NCBI RefSeq assembly: GCF_032854445.1
Contig: NC_088306.1
Span: forward strand, 9,074,193 to 9,138,192
Direction: 5' to 3'
Length of the DNA: 64,000 nt
Origin: Liolophura sinensis
Lineage: Eukaryota; Mollusca; Polyplacophora; Chitonida; Chitonidae
Under the pieces are notes generated by a model. The model saw only the letters and a program-made list of their open reading frames with translations. It did not search any database and was not told where the DNA came from. The position numbers and the translations under genes were made by a program. The first letter of the stretch is position 1. Every line of letters starts with the position of its first letter. Below, piece after piece: positions 1-13,500 of the stretch.

Positions 1-489
1 AATATGCGACGGACTTTCCTTATATAGTGTACCGTCAGGTGGAAGTGGTAAATGGCCTCCAAGACTACATAACAATTACATGTGTCCTAATGAGTCAAAG
101 CCAAGCATTTTAATCACAAAGTGACATAAACCTGGTCAAACTTGTGGTCTGAGAAAAAAACGGGAGCAGTCATTACATGAGCGAAATATCATTCGAACCA
201 TGAATTTGAAGTTTTCAATGTGGATCAATGTTCAACATGTTAGGTGCACATACTCAAAATCAACAATCGAAGGGAAGATCTGGATCGAAAGTATGTCAGC
301 AGATTATATACGGGGATGCTATTTCAGACAAAATTATCTCTTTATGAGTCGACTTATAAATTTTCGCATCGTACATATCGTTGAAAATGGCAAGTTTTTG
401 ACATACTACAGAAAAAACATGACTGCAGCTGTACATTGTTCATTTCGAGTCCATATGCTAGCTTCTAAACGCAGCTCTGTAAGTCGCTC

Positions 490-665
490 TGCCTGTGTGT
501 CGGTCCGTTGGTCTGTCAGTCGGTCGATCGGTCTGTCTGTCTGTGGGTCTGTATGTCGGTCTATCGGTGTGTCTATCGGTGTGTCTGACTGTCTGTTTGT
601 CGGTCTGTCTGTGGGTCAATCGGTGTGTCTGTCGGTATGTCGATAGTTCGGTCGATATGTCGGTC
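490..665. repeat. CTGT/CGGT-rich low-complexity tract
   Basis: An imperfect run of tetranucleotide-like units (gtctgtctgt, cggtctgt, cggtcgat). Open frames on both strands here are a by-product of the repeat and are rich in S/V/C or T/D/R. They are not regarded as genes. Confidence 0.85.
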
Positions 666-1519
666 GGCACGAAACAGTGATGTGCCACATATATACATGA
701 TCTTCATCGTTTCCGAACATTTCTTTAAAAGAAAAGTGTAAAAGCATAAAACAAGGCACTATTATTAAACCTCTTATATATTTGTGGACAAGGGACCGAT
801 GAACTCTAAGAAGCTCCGCAATAAATTTAATAGTAACATTCCAGCGTTAATGGCGCGTTAAAACTACTTAATTTGGGGTGATACAAATTAGCGTATTTTA
901 GACGGTGTTATTTAATACAGCTTCTAAGTCCCCACACTCTGACTGGCAGAGTAAACTAATCGAGGCTACGGCACGGTAAAGGTAGACGGTGGCGATAAGT
1001 GTTAAGGGGCTGAGACAGGAGGCGGGGGAGTGAGCAGAGATTCACCCCTGCGGCTCAACGTCTATATATTAAAGCAGTGCATACCTGATACTGAACAAAT
1101 ATGGCGACAAAGTGCCACCAAATTGGAGGGTAAACAAACCGGGGAGTGCTGGAGTACAGCCCCATTGATACCTGCCTGACGTCTAGCCTTCTCTGGACCG
1201 ACGCAGGACGATTGATATGAAACGAAGAACATTTTACTTATGTACCGTCGGTAAATAAAGAAGATATTCAACAATGGACTGGGAATAGACGAGTATGTGT
1301 GAGCCTACTTGAGAGATAAGTATGAGGGTATGACTCGGTGTAGCTCGGATACAAGATTGTGTGGACTGGCCCACTGACTGACTCATTGACTGTGTGATTG
1401 AATGAGTGAGTGACTGACTCACATTTAACGGGAATATGCTTCAAATCATATGCGAGGTGAAGCACTGGTATGTATAACTCTATGGTTTTACTGAAGGAAC
1501 GACAGACTGTATCCCTGTA

Positions 1520-2430
1520 TTTCTGCGCTAATCCATAGAGGTATATCCGCCTATTATCATGAGCGAATGTCCCTGTAATCAATAAAGGTATATCCGCCTA
1601 TATCATGAGCGAATGTCCCTGTAATCAAAAGTGGTATATCCGCCTATATCATGAGTGAATGTCACTGTAATCAATAAGAATATATGTCCCTATAATCACT
1701 AAGGGTGTAGGCCTATGTCTCTGTAATCAACACGAGTGTATGTCTCTGTAATCGATAAAAGTGCGTGTCTCTGTAATCAATAATAGTGCATTTCCCTGTA
1801 ATCAATCAGAGTGCATATCCCTGTGATCATAAAAGTGCATGTCTCTGCAATCAATAATAGTGCATTTCCCTGTAATCAATAAGAGTCAATGTCTCTGTGA
1901 TCAATAAGAGTGCATGTCCCTGTAATCAATAAAAGTGTATGTCTCTGTAATCAATAAGAGTGCATGTCCTGTAATCAATCAAAGTGCATATCCCTGTAAT
2001 TAATAAAAGTGCCTGTCTCTGTAATTAATAAAAGTGCATGTCTCTGTAATCAGTAAAAGTGCATGTCTCTGTAATCAATAAGAGTGCATGTCCCTGTAAT
2101 CAATACGAGTTCATGTTCCGGTAATCAATAAGAGTCAATGTCTCTGTAATCAGTAAGAGTGCATGTCCTTGAAATCAAAAAGAGTCCATGTTCCTGTAAT
2201 CAATAAGACTGTATTTCCCTGTAATCAGCAAGAATATATGTCCCTATAACCAATAAGCAAATATGTTCCTATAATCAATAAGAATATATATCACTATAAT
2301 CAGTTAGGATATATGTCCCCGTAATTAAGAGGAGTGTATGTCCCTATAACCGATTAGAGTGTAGGTCCCTATCATCAGTAAGCGTATATGTCCCTAAAAG
2401 TGTTTGTCCCTATCATCAATAAGAGCAATG
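1520..2430. repeat. Minisatellite, unit about 25 bp
   Basis: About 34 imperfect copies of a unit like aataagagtgcatgtccctg followed by taatc. The left end (1520-1680) has longer units of about 50 bp that also contain ggtatatccgcctat. Copies diverge at several positions, so the array is probably not newly amplified. Confidence 0.9.
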
Positions 2431-3150
2431 ATATAAGTACAACGCTTCTGTAGGCTACATATATTGTCCATATGAGTGAGAATGCCAACATCGAAACAAC
2501 TCTGGCAAAATTGCCTGTCTTTGGGGGCTTTTTGATCAAGAGCCCCACGCTAAACTCATAACGCTGTATTACATATAAAAAGTTTATAAACCTAATTAAT
2601 TTAATTAGAGAGAAGCATAGTCACTTCCTGGGTATGTGTCATGACACTGGTAAGACGTTGGCGATTTCCCCCGCGTCAGGTAAGAATTAATGACTAACTA
2701 AAGGTGTCACTTTCATCTCACTTGGGAAACTTCAAAAGAATTTCAGTACTTCAGGCATGCTCTATTTTTTTCAAACGCTGTGTCGTCGAAACAATGTAAA
2801 CACCCTCGAGGCAGTCGAGATAATAAAATGTAGATAATGTCACTGAGAAACTCATTGTGTACACCTAGATGAGTGACAGTTAAAAAATGTGGGTGGCCAG
2901 ATTATATAGTGTGAACACACAAGCTGACCAATCAGCTTCCCTCTTACATTGTGGAAAACACGTGGGTATATGTAAATGATGGAAACGTTTGTATTCATCT
3001 TTTGTTGATACAGAAAGTTCTAAACCCTCACATCTCTATGTAAGTAATAACAATGACAGTGACAAAATCTTTTCTGACCTTATAGGTACATTCTAAGAAC
3101 TAATCAGCTAAATTTAACATCGAGATTTCCGAGTAATGCTAAAACACTGC

Positions 3151-4254
3151 AACGTAATACGTTACGGACAACACTATACACCGTTACGGACAACACAATA
3201 TAACGTTACGGACAACAACATACACCGTTACGGATAACACAATACACCATTACGGACAACAACATACACCGTTACGGACAACATGATACATTGTTACGGA
3301 CAACACAATACATGGTAACAGACAACACAATACACGGTTACGGACAACACAAGACACGGTTACGGACAACACAATACATGGTTACGGACAACACAATACA
3401 CCGTTACGGACAGCACAATACACGGTAACGGACAACATCATACACCGTTACGGACAGCACAATACACCGTTACGGACAACACAATACACCGTTACGGACA
3501 ACACTATACACCGTTACGGACAACACAATACACCATTACAGACAGCACAATACACGGTTACGGAAAACACAATACATCGTTACGGACAACAACAACATAC
3601 ACCGTTACGGACAGCACAATACACCATTACGGACAACACAATACATGGTTACGGACAACACAAGACACGGTTACGGACAACACAATACATGGTTACGGAC
3701 AACACAATACACAGTTACGGACAACAACATACACCGTTACGGACAACAACATACACCGTTACGGACAACATGATACACTGTTACGGACAACACAATGCAT
3801 GGTTACGGACAACACAATACATGGTTATGGACAACACTATACACGGTTATGGACAACACAAGACACGGTTACGGGCAACAACATACACCGTTACGGACAA
3901 CAACATACACCGTGACGGACAACATGATACATTGTTACGGACAACACAATACATGGTAACAGACAACACAATACATGGTTACGGACAATACAATACACCG
4001 TTACAGATAGCACAATACACCGTTACGGAAAACACAATACATCGTTACGGACAACAACATACACCGTTACGGCAAGCACAATACACCATTACGGACAACA
4101 CAATACACCGTTACGGACAACACAATACACGGTTACGGACAACACAATACACAGTTACGGACAACACCAGGCACCGTTACGGACAGCACCATACGCGGTT
4201 ACAGAAAACACAATACACCGTTACGGACAACACAATTTATCGTTACCGTGTGTA
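3151..4254. repeat. Minisatellite, unit 22 bp
   Basis: About 50 copies of a 22 bp unit (cgttacggacaacacaatac plus ac). Common variants are 'accg', 'atgg' and 'acgg' before ttacgg, and an occasional extra aac. The unit has no stop codon in some frames, which produces a 188-codon open frame that is not a gene. It lies in the flank about 10 kb beyond the 3' end of the FXR gene. Confidence 0.93.
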
Positions 4255-5339
4255 ACTCTAATATTATGTAGCCCTCGACCTTTTTGGCATTACGTCTTCC
4301 ACGTAAAACAATAACCTCGTCCACCTGAAATAACAACCTCGCCCACCTTATTGAGTATAAAACTGCCGCTAGACACCCATAATAGGAACATTATTTCTTA
4401 AATAGTTTTAGTAATAACATATCGTCTATTCACTCATAAAACATAGTATATTCTATCAATTTAACAGAATAGTTTTAGAGTGTATAGTAGGGCCACATTA
4501 ACAACTTTGTTAAAGAGACTTCTTAGACAAGTCGGGTTTGAAATTGATTTACAACTGACGAGCGTTAACCAAATTAGTATCTGCGAAAAACTGAAGGGTT
4601 ACTAAGAGAGACAATAAAGATATATTCTGTGATTTGCGTATGTAACACATATAAGCACACACATACCTGTGATTTAATTTCCGTTCTACACAAATTATGG
4701 TAATAAAGACGTGTTAAGATTTATTCCACAAAACGTGAATACAAATTGCATCTCAATGTGATACATCATATTTTACAAGGGCTGCAGAAACCATGCATCT
4801 CTGAACTGCAATTCTGAAGACCTCCAACCTTGATGTTTGTATGGACCGAAAAGAACATAAATATACGGAAAGGACTGTCGTTTTACTGTCATCAGAAAGC
4901 TGAAGTAATGATAAAATTCGCGATATGGCCCCATGTTTGAACACAAGAACGATGAGCTACGATAAGGCACCACTGAGGCGTCCGTAAAATCAGCGCGCTG
5001 GGGATTTAGTAGTTTGGTGTTTGTCGGTTTAGTTTGTACGGAAACCAAGATAGACAAACTTTCAATGTTCGTAATCGGAAAAGTTGTAACACTGGACCGC
5101 AGAACCTTAGTTCATATACACTCTGACGAATAGGATTCCCGGCAGGTTAAAGGACTCCCGTAAAGTCTATCTGAAAGGTATTTATGGCCTATGTTCGTGG
5201 GAAATAAGCCATCAATCGTACAGGCGGTTAATTGACAGGTCTTTTTAGCAACTGGTGACCAAGATCAGTGTTTAAAAAACCAGAGTGTGTCTGCATTACA
5301 ATCGACAATTAAACATGGAAAATATAGGGGCCATTAATC

Positions 5340-5700
5340 CCAAGAAACGAGTGAGTGAGTGAGTGAGTGAGTGAGTGAGTGCTTGGGGTTTAACGTCGTA
5401 CTTAATTTTTCAGTCATATGACGACGACGGGGTTCTTAGAGTGCATGTAAATTGCCTCCTTGTTGCATGACGGATTTCCATTACTCTTTTATCTAGTGCT
5501 GCTTCACTGAGACGACTTACCGAAGGCAAGTAAGCCGCCCCGCTCGAGCCGTTATACTGGTATGGGTATATGAAGTAATTGCACAATCCCTTTCATGCTG
5601 AACGCCAAGCAAGGAAGTTGTAACTTCCTCTTTTAATTTCTTAGGTGTGACTCAACCCAGGATTGACCCTGGATCTACCGCCTCCCAAAGCGGACCCAAG
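5340..5700 (-). repeat. SINE-like element, family B (GAGT tail)
   Basis: Read on the minus strand, it starts near a bipartite tRNA-promoter-like stretch (gggtcaatcctgggttgagtc). It continues through a conserved body with the words cttgcctt, gtcgtctcagtgaagcagc and gtcatatgac. It ends in a tail of (ACTC)n, seen here as gagtgagt at 5349-5381. A second copy in the opposite orientation is at 56735-57020. The two-copy match is what supports the family. Confidence 0.7.
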
Positions 5701-6390
5701 AAACGATAATACGGTTGTCTGTGTATATGTCAAGATTTGGGCTGACCTGTGATAAGGAAACATCGTTATGAAATAACACGAAAAATGTTACAAATGACGT
5801 TAAAACCCCAAATAATCGAAAGCAATCAAAAACAAGCATCGCGACAGTACGTCATTTTCACACAATATTCGTGAGGAAGATACGAACAACTGGATTGGTT
5901 TCCAGGTGAATATTCCAATATAAAACAACTACAGCAAAGAAAGTAAAACCAGAGCAGCAGATGCAGTGCGATAGTTGGCAAATGGCCACGCGTAAGCAGT
6001 GAAATATGGCCTCTTGTCAACGCGCACATGATATTTTCAGTATGGTCTCTGTGGTACACCATACTTATGTAGGAGTCTCTCTACATTCCTTTATATTTGT
6101 CGACAAAGTGAGAAGAAACATGCTGAATGGGTGTCTGTGGATTATAACGATGTCTGTTCAAACACAGTGGATGAGGGTAAGTTTAGCCCATCACATTGTC
6201 GATTGTCGCTAAGTAAACATCTCGTTTTATTATAGTCATTTAAACCTGTTTGACAGAAACCTGAGCACCTTGTCCTCGGTTTGACTGGTGTGGTATCGGT
6301 ACCCTAGTATGAAGGTGGATGCGGTGCGTTTATCCAGATTTCTTTTCGAGTTTCTTCCACCTATATACATCTTTATGTTGTATCTGTTTA

Positions 6391-6722
6391 TTTATTTATT
6401 CCTTTATTTATTTGATTGGTGTTTTACGCCATACGATGGCTTTCCCCGGCTCTGCCCGGCTTCCTCCCACCATAAGGCTGGCCGCCGTCGTATAAGTGAA
6501 ATATTCTTGAGTACGGCGTAAAACACCAATGAAATAAATAAATAAATATACGACGGCGGTGAGCAATATGGTGGGAGGAAACTGTGCAGAGCCCCGGGGA
6601 AACCCACGACCATGCGCAGATTGCTGACAGACCAACACTCTCAAGGCTGGAAAGGAAGCCAACATGAGCTGGACTTGAACTCACCTCGATCACATAGGTG
6701 AGAGGATCCTGCGTCACTGTCG
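6391..6722. repeat. Inverted cluster of SINE family A pieces
   Basis: Three pieces are joined: a minus-oriented tail at 6391-6431, a plus-oriented 3' half with AAATA tail at 6437-6545, and a minus-oriented body and head at 6549-6722. The tail-to-body pieces can pair with one another (ggtgttttacgcc against ggcgtaaaacacc), giving a long imperfect palindrome. It looks like one insertion inside another, or an inversion. Confidence 0.8.
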
Positions 6723-6965
6723 AGTCTACGTTAAGAATAAACTAGGTAGTTATTTTTAGTGCGCATGGCTAAAATTCTTTGGCTGTAGGACAAACAAGTC
6801 CATTCAGCTTGCTTAAAGAACTGTAACCCTCGGCGGTCAAACACATTTCACCAAGTTTCGTGCATTTGGTGCGAGTCTTTGTGACAGCTTAGGCTTTAAA
6901 TAGACCCGAACATAGTTTCATGTCGAAATCAGACAAAAACACACATGCAAATTAGACCTGGGCTG

Positions 6966-7254
6966 AATATTTTACTTTTATTTATTTATTTATTTCATTG
7001 GCGTATTACGCCGTACTCAAGAATATTTCACTTATACGACGGCGGCCAGCATTATGGTGGGTGGAAACCGGGCAGAGCCCGGGGGAAACTCACGACCATT
7101 CGCAGGTTGCTGGGAGACCTTCCCACGTACGGCCGGAGAGGAAGCCAGCTGGACTTGAACTCACAGCGACCGCATTGGTGAGAGACTCCTGGGTCATTAC
7201 GCTGCGCTAGCGCGCTAACCAACTGAACCACGGAAGCCCCAATATTTTGCTTTT
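6966..7254 (-). mobile_element. SINE family A, near full length, with target duplication
   Basis: The body is 6980-7240 on the minus strand. The head (ending at 7240) has a tRNA-like A box (tggttcagttggttagc) and B box (gagttcaagtcc). The body contains the words gtgggaaggtct, ataatgctggccgccgtcgt and gaatattcttgagtacggcg, and the tail is (AAATA)n. Flanking direct repeats aatattttRctttt at 6966-6979 and 7241-7254 match at 13 of 14 bases and are the target-site duplication. This copy defines the family for the rest of the window. Confidence 0.9.
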
Positions 7255-8035
7255 GTCCAAGTCTGTAATGTTGTAGCACAGGTATGAATGGCCATTGGCA
7301 TTTGTTTATCCCACTTATAACCGGTTCTGCTCATGCACATCGATGTATTGAAACAGTAATCTGCCTTATTTCGGAGAAAGGTATAAGTGTCAGTATAACC
7401 GGCCTATAGGAAGCAAAACCAGAGCATTGACGACAGTGTAATAGCTGGCAAATGGTCCGGCACACATAAATCAGTGAAATAATGGCTGTACTACGACTTT
7501 TGATGTGTATGCTTCAAAAGCACCAATGTACAGGCCAAATCTAACCATACATTCAGGGGATCGAGGTTTCCGTCGACTTATTATTGATACAATGTATTTT
7601 GAAAGAGGATAAAAAGAATATATAATACTAGGAAAGTATGATTAGGGTACTAATAGACAATACGGTGCACATCTTGAAAATGTCTACCACAAAACCCACG
7701 AGTTCCAAGAATTTCCCTAGATGCGAGGAGTTCGCTACATACACCTGCAGCACAAGTAAAAGTAAGAAAAAAATTATGTCGGATACTAAGTGAAGATGCT
7801 ATGCACATGTTGATTGTCCCACACAATCCTAAAAAATCTGAGTTTCAGAAGCTTCCTTACCGTAAAAGGCGTTGATTATACACAAATGCACCCTGTGTTA
7901 AACTGAAATTCTGAAGAGGTAAATAAATTGCTAGGTGAATAGGCGAATGAATGAGAATCAGTATATAAACCCGAATCTGTTTTAGAGGCTTTTCTAACTG
8001 TAGAATTGATTACATAACATATATACTTAGTGTGG

Positions 8036-8060
8036 CCGGCCGGACGGACGGACGGACGAA
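8036..8060. repeat. Short GGAC repeat
   Basis: Four to five units of ggac inside ggccggccggacggacggac. A simple microsatellite. Confidence 0.8.
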
Positions 8061-8486
8061 GGACACCTGGTAGTGTGTGTGAGGGTAGGGGTAAGGTGTT
8101 TATTACTGTGATGACAATACAAGAGTTACAAGAGTTTTTAGCAACTCTAATAAATTGCAATTTTTACCTTACTGCGCTTAATCCACGGTGTTTAGGGGCG
8201 TGCATGTTGCTACTATTTAAGCATTTACATTAACAGTTGGAATAAAATTCGACCTGACGCACATTGATGCTGCAGACTTTTGTATTGTAACATTTTTTCC
8301 ACAATGGCCGTCTGGTTTAAGGGTAGAGAAAAGCACCAACCCTTCACAAGTATCGGAGTGATAAATCTCCTCAGGTGAAGCGGAGGACGAACCAACAAGA
8401 GTTGGCTTTGAACCCGTTATCTTACTGACCAAAGAATACGGATCTGCCGATAGAAACCATGAACATCCTCCGTCATCGAAAGAGCA

Positions 8487-8895
8487 TTAAGGGTGAAAGA
8501 AAAATAGGGCCAGGTGGGAACCGGACACGGCCTTGTGGATACAGACAGGACTAAGTGGAAACCATACAGGACCAAGTGGCAACTGTAGACGGCCAGATGG
8601 AAACGGAACAAACCCCAAAAAGAAACCGAATGGGGCCAAGGGGATACCGTAAATGACTAAGTGGAAACCGCACATGACCAAGCGGGAACCGTAAATGACC
8701 AAGTGGAAACCGTAAATGACCAAGTGGAAACCGTAAATGACCACGTGGGAACCGTACATGACCAAGTCGAAACCGTAAATGACCAAGTCGAAACCGTAAA
8801 TGACCAAGTCGAAACCGTAAATGACCAATGGGAACCGTAAAAAACCAAGTGGAAACCGTAAATGACCAAGTGGGAACCATCTTGGGCCAAGAGGA
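8487..8895. repeat. Minisatellite, unit about 21 bp
   Basis: About 19 copies of a unit like accaagtggaaaccgtaaat plus g. The central copies (8690-8880) are the most uniform and the edges are degenerate. Because 21 is a multiple of three, the minus strand reads as a repeating heptapeptide of the type YGFHLVI over about 140 codons. No start context, splice context or family match supports a real protein. Confidence 0.92.
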
Positions 8896-11800
8896 GACCG
8901 GAACCTCAACTTACGAGTGTGGTGCCTGGAAGATTATTCAACAAGACAATGTCTCCGATTCATAAAAAACAAAGAAGCGACAACACAGATCCGAAGTGAA
9001 AGGAAAGACAATTTAATTCAAGCAGCTGACTTAACATCCATCGCAAACTGTTAGCAAATAACACAGATTGCCCCAAGCTGGAGCAAAAGTGAGAGCATCA
9101 GGTCCAGGGGGAGGGGTCGTCCTCTACGGCTCTACTACACACCCCCTCACCTCTCTAACATCTAAACACTTCCAACGCAAAGTTTAACATACAGATGTTT
9201 CCCTCCAAAACAGAGATATGTATATCTTAAAGAATCACAATGGAATCCAAAGAAACTCACCCAAAAAAACAACAGGATTAAAAAAACATATATGGACACG
9301 TGATGTAGAAAATAACTTACAATGATGGAAGAAAAAAAACACACACAGTCAAATAGTAGGCCTTTACATGCATGTTCCGCCCCCGGAAAAAACACACCCA
9401 GACATAACCAAACAACACATGCAAATACATGTATATAAACATTTGTTCGCATAAGGCAATACCGCAAAGGCTTGGGAATTTAAAGTACAGCGTAAACTGA
9501 ACCACACACCTCCTATATCATAACGTTTTCCCGTTTCCTGTCTCGACCTTTGCTTAACTACCACGATCACGTGATATCTACAGTCCTGCCTCCGATGGTA
9601 GTTACTTGTAAGGAAAGGTTACAAGCGCTTCCTGAACCGAGGTTCGATTCCACAAAGACACTTTTAACCTTTTAATTGACCTTTGTCCTTGTTTTAAAAG
9701 AACTGAAAGAGTCAAGTGATGTCGCTTTGGATATAAATTCTGCTGCAGTAAACTAAGCATTATGACAAAACTTAAAATTTTTACTAAAGATGAAAAATCC
9801 CTCTGTGGAATCGGCTTCGGTTACCTTATGACTACTGTTCTGTACACAACGCTCTGTCATATTTATAACACATTCATCAAGCGATAGCTTCGCGGTCACT
9901 TTTCGCTCAGGTGCTCTGCCGTCCGCCAGACAAATCGAATGAAAATGTCCTCGGTGAAACACTATATGTCCGCTTTCACACACCTGACTCCACTAAGTGC
10001 TCTGCCACGCGTACTGAACAAGTTAGAACTTCGCTGAAACTCCAGTCAGCTATCAAGTCCTCCCGTTTCACAAGCTGCACGATGACAACAGTGAAGTGCA
10101 AAACTGTGTTCTTTGGGACGCGCTCTTGGAATCAAGGCTCGAACCTCAACAACCTACTCTATCTCATCTCATTACACGAGATGACCCTGCAAAAGATATA
10201 CTTCCGGCGCCTTTGCGCATGCTTATTTTCTACATTTCACACCCACTCAGCCTCAATATCTTGTCTATACTCCGTAGCATTCTTCATAGAGGGTGTTACA
10301 TCTACTTGAACGGATCCGTTTTTCCCAAGCCTATTTGACAACTATCACAGAGAGGTCGTAATCGGGTTGCACGTATAGTATAGCCGTGGTTGACAATTGT
10401 CAAAGTTGTCTTCATCATTGTGTTGTGTGATTACACACGTCTTGGTTTCGCGAAAGAAAAAAAAGGATCATACAACGACCTTCTCCAGATTGCTGGCATT
10501 TTCTGTGCCTTTTCAGCACACGCCAACGGCCCGGAAGTTAGTTCTTGTTCTGATAGAAATGCCATGCGTAAATTTACCTCAGTTTTGAAGTGCATTTACA
10601 ACCTGCTGTAATATCTTCTCAAATCATAGTACCATTAACGGCACAGGTTAAGACATCCACACTAGTAGAGACAATGGCACACGTAAAGACATGGGCACGT
10701 GTGAAGACATGAGCACAGTTACTAAATAGAAACGATTTCTGTGAACTCCCAAAGCTGGTCTATGTACCCACCCCTCAGCTATACGTACATATGGCTATCA
10801 TGGCAACAAATACTAGCAAGCAGCAACTGTTTTACTGCTGCTTCTTTAGCTACCCATAAACTACATACTGCTTCTGTACAGAAAACATTCTTTTTGTAGG
10901 TCCATGAATAAAATGAAATCAAGTGTCAGGGGACCAGTATTCTTAAAATCCTGATTCAACAGTGAACGCATGGGTTTCATTAATTCTGAATTAATAGATA
11001 AAAGATTGGCGTCTGTACAATGTGTTCCTACAGTGCCACTTTCGTTTTATCCGACACAAATGCTGACTTCCGATGAAATATAAGAATACTGCCAATGCCC
11101 TTTTCAATCTAAGTGGCAACTTAAGTCAACATAATAGGTACACTGTGATGTTAACTTCAAATGATGGTCCACCATAGTTAAAAGGGATACAAAACCACAC
11201 TTAACAGCACCATAGGAAATTGACTTGGTGTCTTCTTACATACAGTTTCACCTTCAAGGACAGCCACAGCTGTGAGGGGAATAAAAGTACCAATGGTTAT
11301 CACCAGCCCAGCACTCTACAAAAAGAAGCAAATATTGTAGCTCGTGCAACAGCAACGCCCTCTGCCTACCTGCATAACAATGCTAGTTGTCACTTGTACT
11401 GTTATTAAAACAATACTGTTCCATGAGGTACAATATTTGCTTCCCTCTATGAAAAGCTGGCTCTGTTGTGATCTGAAAATTATGTACATGAACTATAGAT
11501 TCTATTCACATTAGAATCCATGCCATCAGGGCTTGGGATAACAATATCTCGTATAACAAGAGAGTGCAGAATCCTGCAGCTCTTTATCCTCACGCCACTT
11601 GGTGACAAGACTGGGTGCAGTTATAACAGACCAGTGTAAATAAGTCATATTATTTCATAGATTACCTCTGCACAGTTGTCAACACTAACTATTTACATGT
11701 ATAAGATAATGAAATGTAAGCCTCATCTGTACTACTACCACGAGAAAGTAGCAAGACAAATATCTCAAAAAGACAAAAAAAGCAGCAAACCCACATCAAA

Positions 11801-12006
11801 AGAAAGATGAAATAATTGAACCAAAAATAAAAATGCAACCTAACCTCATAATGGCATCAGAGAATACAAACATATTAATGGCATCTAAATTACATGTAAC
11901 TTGAAACTTCAATCACACAATGCCAGATAAAATAGCACAATCAGAGCTAGTCCTGAGTTGTGCAAATACACAGTGGTCTACTGTTTTGACTCCATCCTTG
12001 TCTTCT

Positions 12007-12192
12007 GATGTATTTATTTATTTGTTTGGTGTTTTACATCGTACTCAAGAATATTTCACTTATATGACGGTAACCAGCATTATAGCGGGAGGAAACTAGG
12101 CAGAGCCCGGAGAAAACCCACGACCATCCGCCAGTTGCCGACAGACCTTCCCACGTACAGCCTGAGAGGAAGCCAGCACTCACAGCGACCGT
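12007..12192 (-). repeat. SINE family A, truncated
   Basis: Minus-oriented tail and body, with the same word order as the 6980-7240 copy. The tRNA-like head is missing and there is an internal deletion near agccagcactcacagcgacc. Confidence 0.85.
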
Positions 12193-13099
12193 CCTTATCT
12201 TCTGCCTCATTACTTTAAGTACACAGCTTTAAATAAAGTACCACAGAAGCAAGCCCAGCTTGGGACCACTATACTGAAGGCAGAACAACCTCTCCACAGA
12301 GTCTGTTTCTGACTTCAAAATGTCAAATGAGAACAATTATAATAAGCAAGAGCAACCTATAGGTGGACTGAGAAAAAATGCCTCAAATGAATCTGTAAAA
12401 TGTCAAATATGAATCCACGTGGTATAGAATTGAACAAGTTTCACAAAGTTTCAACAACGGCTTTTAAACAACTGTTACATGTATGGGACATGAATACCAG
12501 CGTTTTCAAAATGAACAATAGGCCCCCTAATGCGAAATCATGCTTAGCTGCGGACATCTTGGTTTGTAATACCAGCTGGTATGCACGTTAGTGATAAATC
12601 TCAACATTCTAATCAATTTAAAAATCTAACTCACACATGAAAAACAGCAACATTTTTATGTCTTCTTGCATGAATTTAATTCCTGCTACTTCCTGAAGAC
12701 CCCTGCGTATTAGGGTGTACTATAAAGCCCAATCAGCCTGATGTCAACACCTCCCACTTGTGTTGTTACTAAACTCTTTTATTAGTCTGGACTTCACTAT
12801 AAGGTCACCATGTTCCACTTCGAGGTCACACAAAGTCCTAATGTGTCGGGCCACTAGCATGTGAGGATATCATTTATGGGTTATGTTATACCATACAGGC
12901 TTTAACACACTCTTCGTTCAAGTCAACTTCACTATTACATTTGATCTCCAATGAGCCACTATTCCAAAAATGCCATTTTTAATCAGCAGGCTAGAATGCT
13001 GTGAATGTACATGTAAATCTCACCTGCACTGAGCAAACATATGGGGCTGTGGACAACTGGGTATAGTCAACTTTGTGTACCATATCTCTGTCACTTGTA

Positions 13100-13500
13100 C
13101 TCAGCAGAGCCCTCTCAGGGCTTGTCTAGAGGTCAGCTGTATTCAACAGAGCTCTGTCACAAGAGTCTGAATCAGCTTTATTCAGCAGAACTGAACAGAC
13201 AAGATATCAGCAAAAACCTGTTACATCTTTTCCGGCCAGCTATATTTAGCAGGACCCTGTCAAAAAGAGTCTAGCTGATGCATAGTTTAGCAGAACACAC
13301 AGAATCGAGACATCAGCTATATTCAGGAGAGCCCTGACACACCAAGTCTGAACGTTAGGTGTATTCAGGAGAGCCCTGTCACACCAAGTCTGAAGGTCAG
13401 GTGTAGTCAGGAGACCTCTGACACACCAAGTCTGAAGGTCGAGTGTATTCAGGATAGCCCTGACACACCAAGTCTGAAAATCGGGTGTACTCAGCAAAGG
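13100..13500. repeat. Minisatellite, unit about 42 bp
   Basis: About eight imperfect units of the form attcaggagagccctgacac followed by accaagtctgaaggtcaggtgt. Left-hand units (13100-13280) are diverged (cagcagagctctgtcacaag). Open frames across it are by-products of the repeat. Confidence 0.85.

Larger units (their letters stand above)
1..10600. other. Gene-poor left flank
   Basis: No exon, RNA gene or transposon protein could be recognised on either strand. The stretch holds the minisatellites and SINE copies listed separately. Between them (1-480, 690-1515, 2431-3150, 4256-5337, 5701-6390, 7255-8486 and 8900-10600) it is unremarkable AT-rich sequence with short open frames that match no family known to me. 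One or more unrecognised non-coding exons cannot be excluded. Confidence 0.6.

Noticed and set aside
200-646. Open frame of 148 codons near the left edge
   Set aside because: Its second half is translated CTGT-type repeat and the first half has no recognisable domain.
3689-4255. Open frame of 188 codons in the 22 bp array
   Set aside because: A by-product of a stop-free repeat unit. No start context, introns or family match.
6980-7240. tRNA gene at the head of the SINE copies
   Set aside because: The A and B boxes are there, but the cloverleaf arms do not pair well and the unit continues into a SINE body and tail. The same applies to the other copies.
9595-9665. tRNA gene suggested by ggttcgattcc
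   Set aside because: The B-box-like word is present, but no matching acceptor stem or A box could be paired at the right distance.
9911-10309. Open frame of 132 codons on the plus strand
   Set aside because: No conserved motif. The composition looks random, and no splice-linked neighbours were found.
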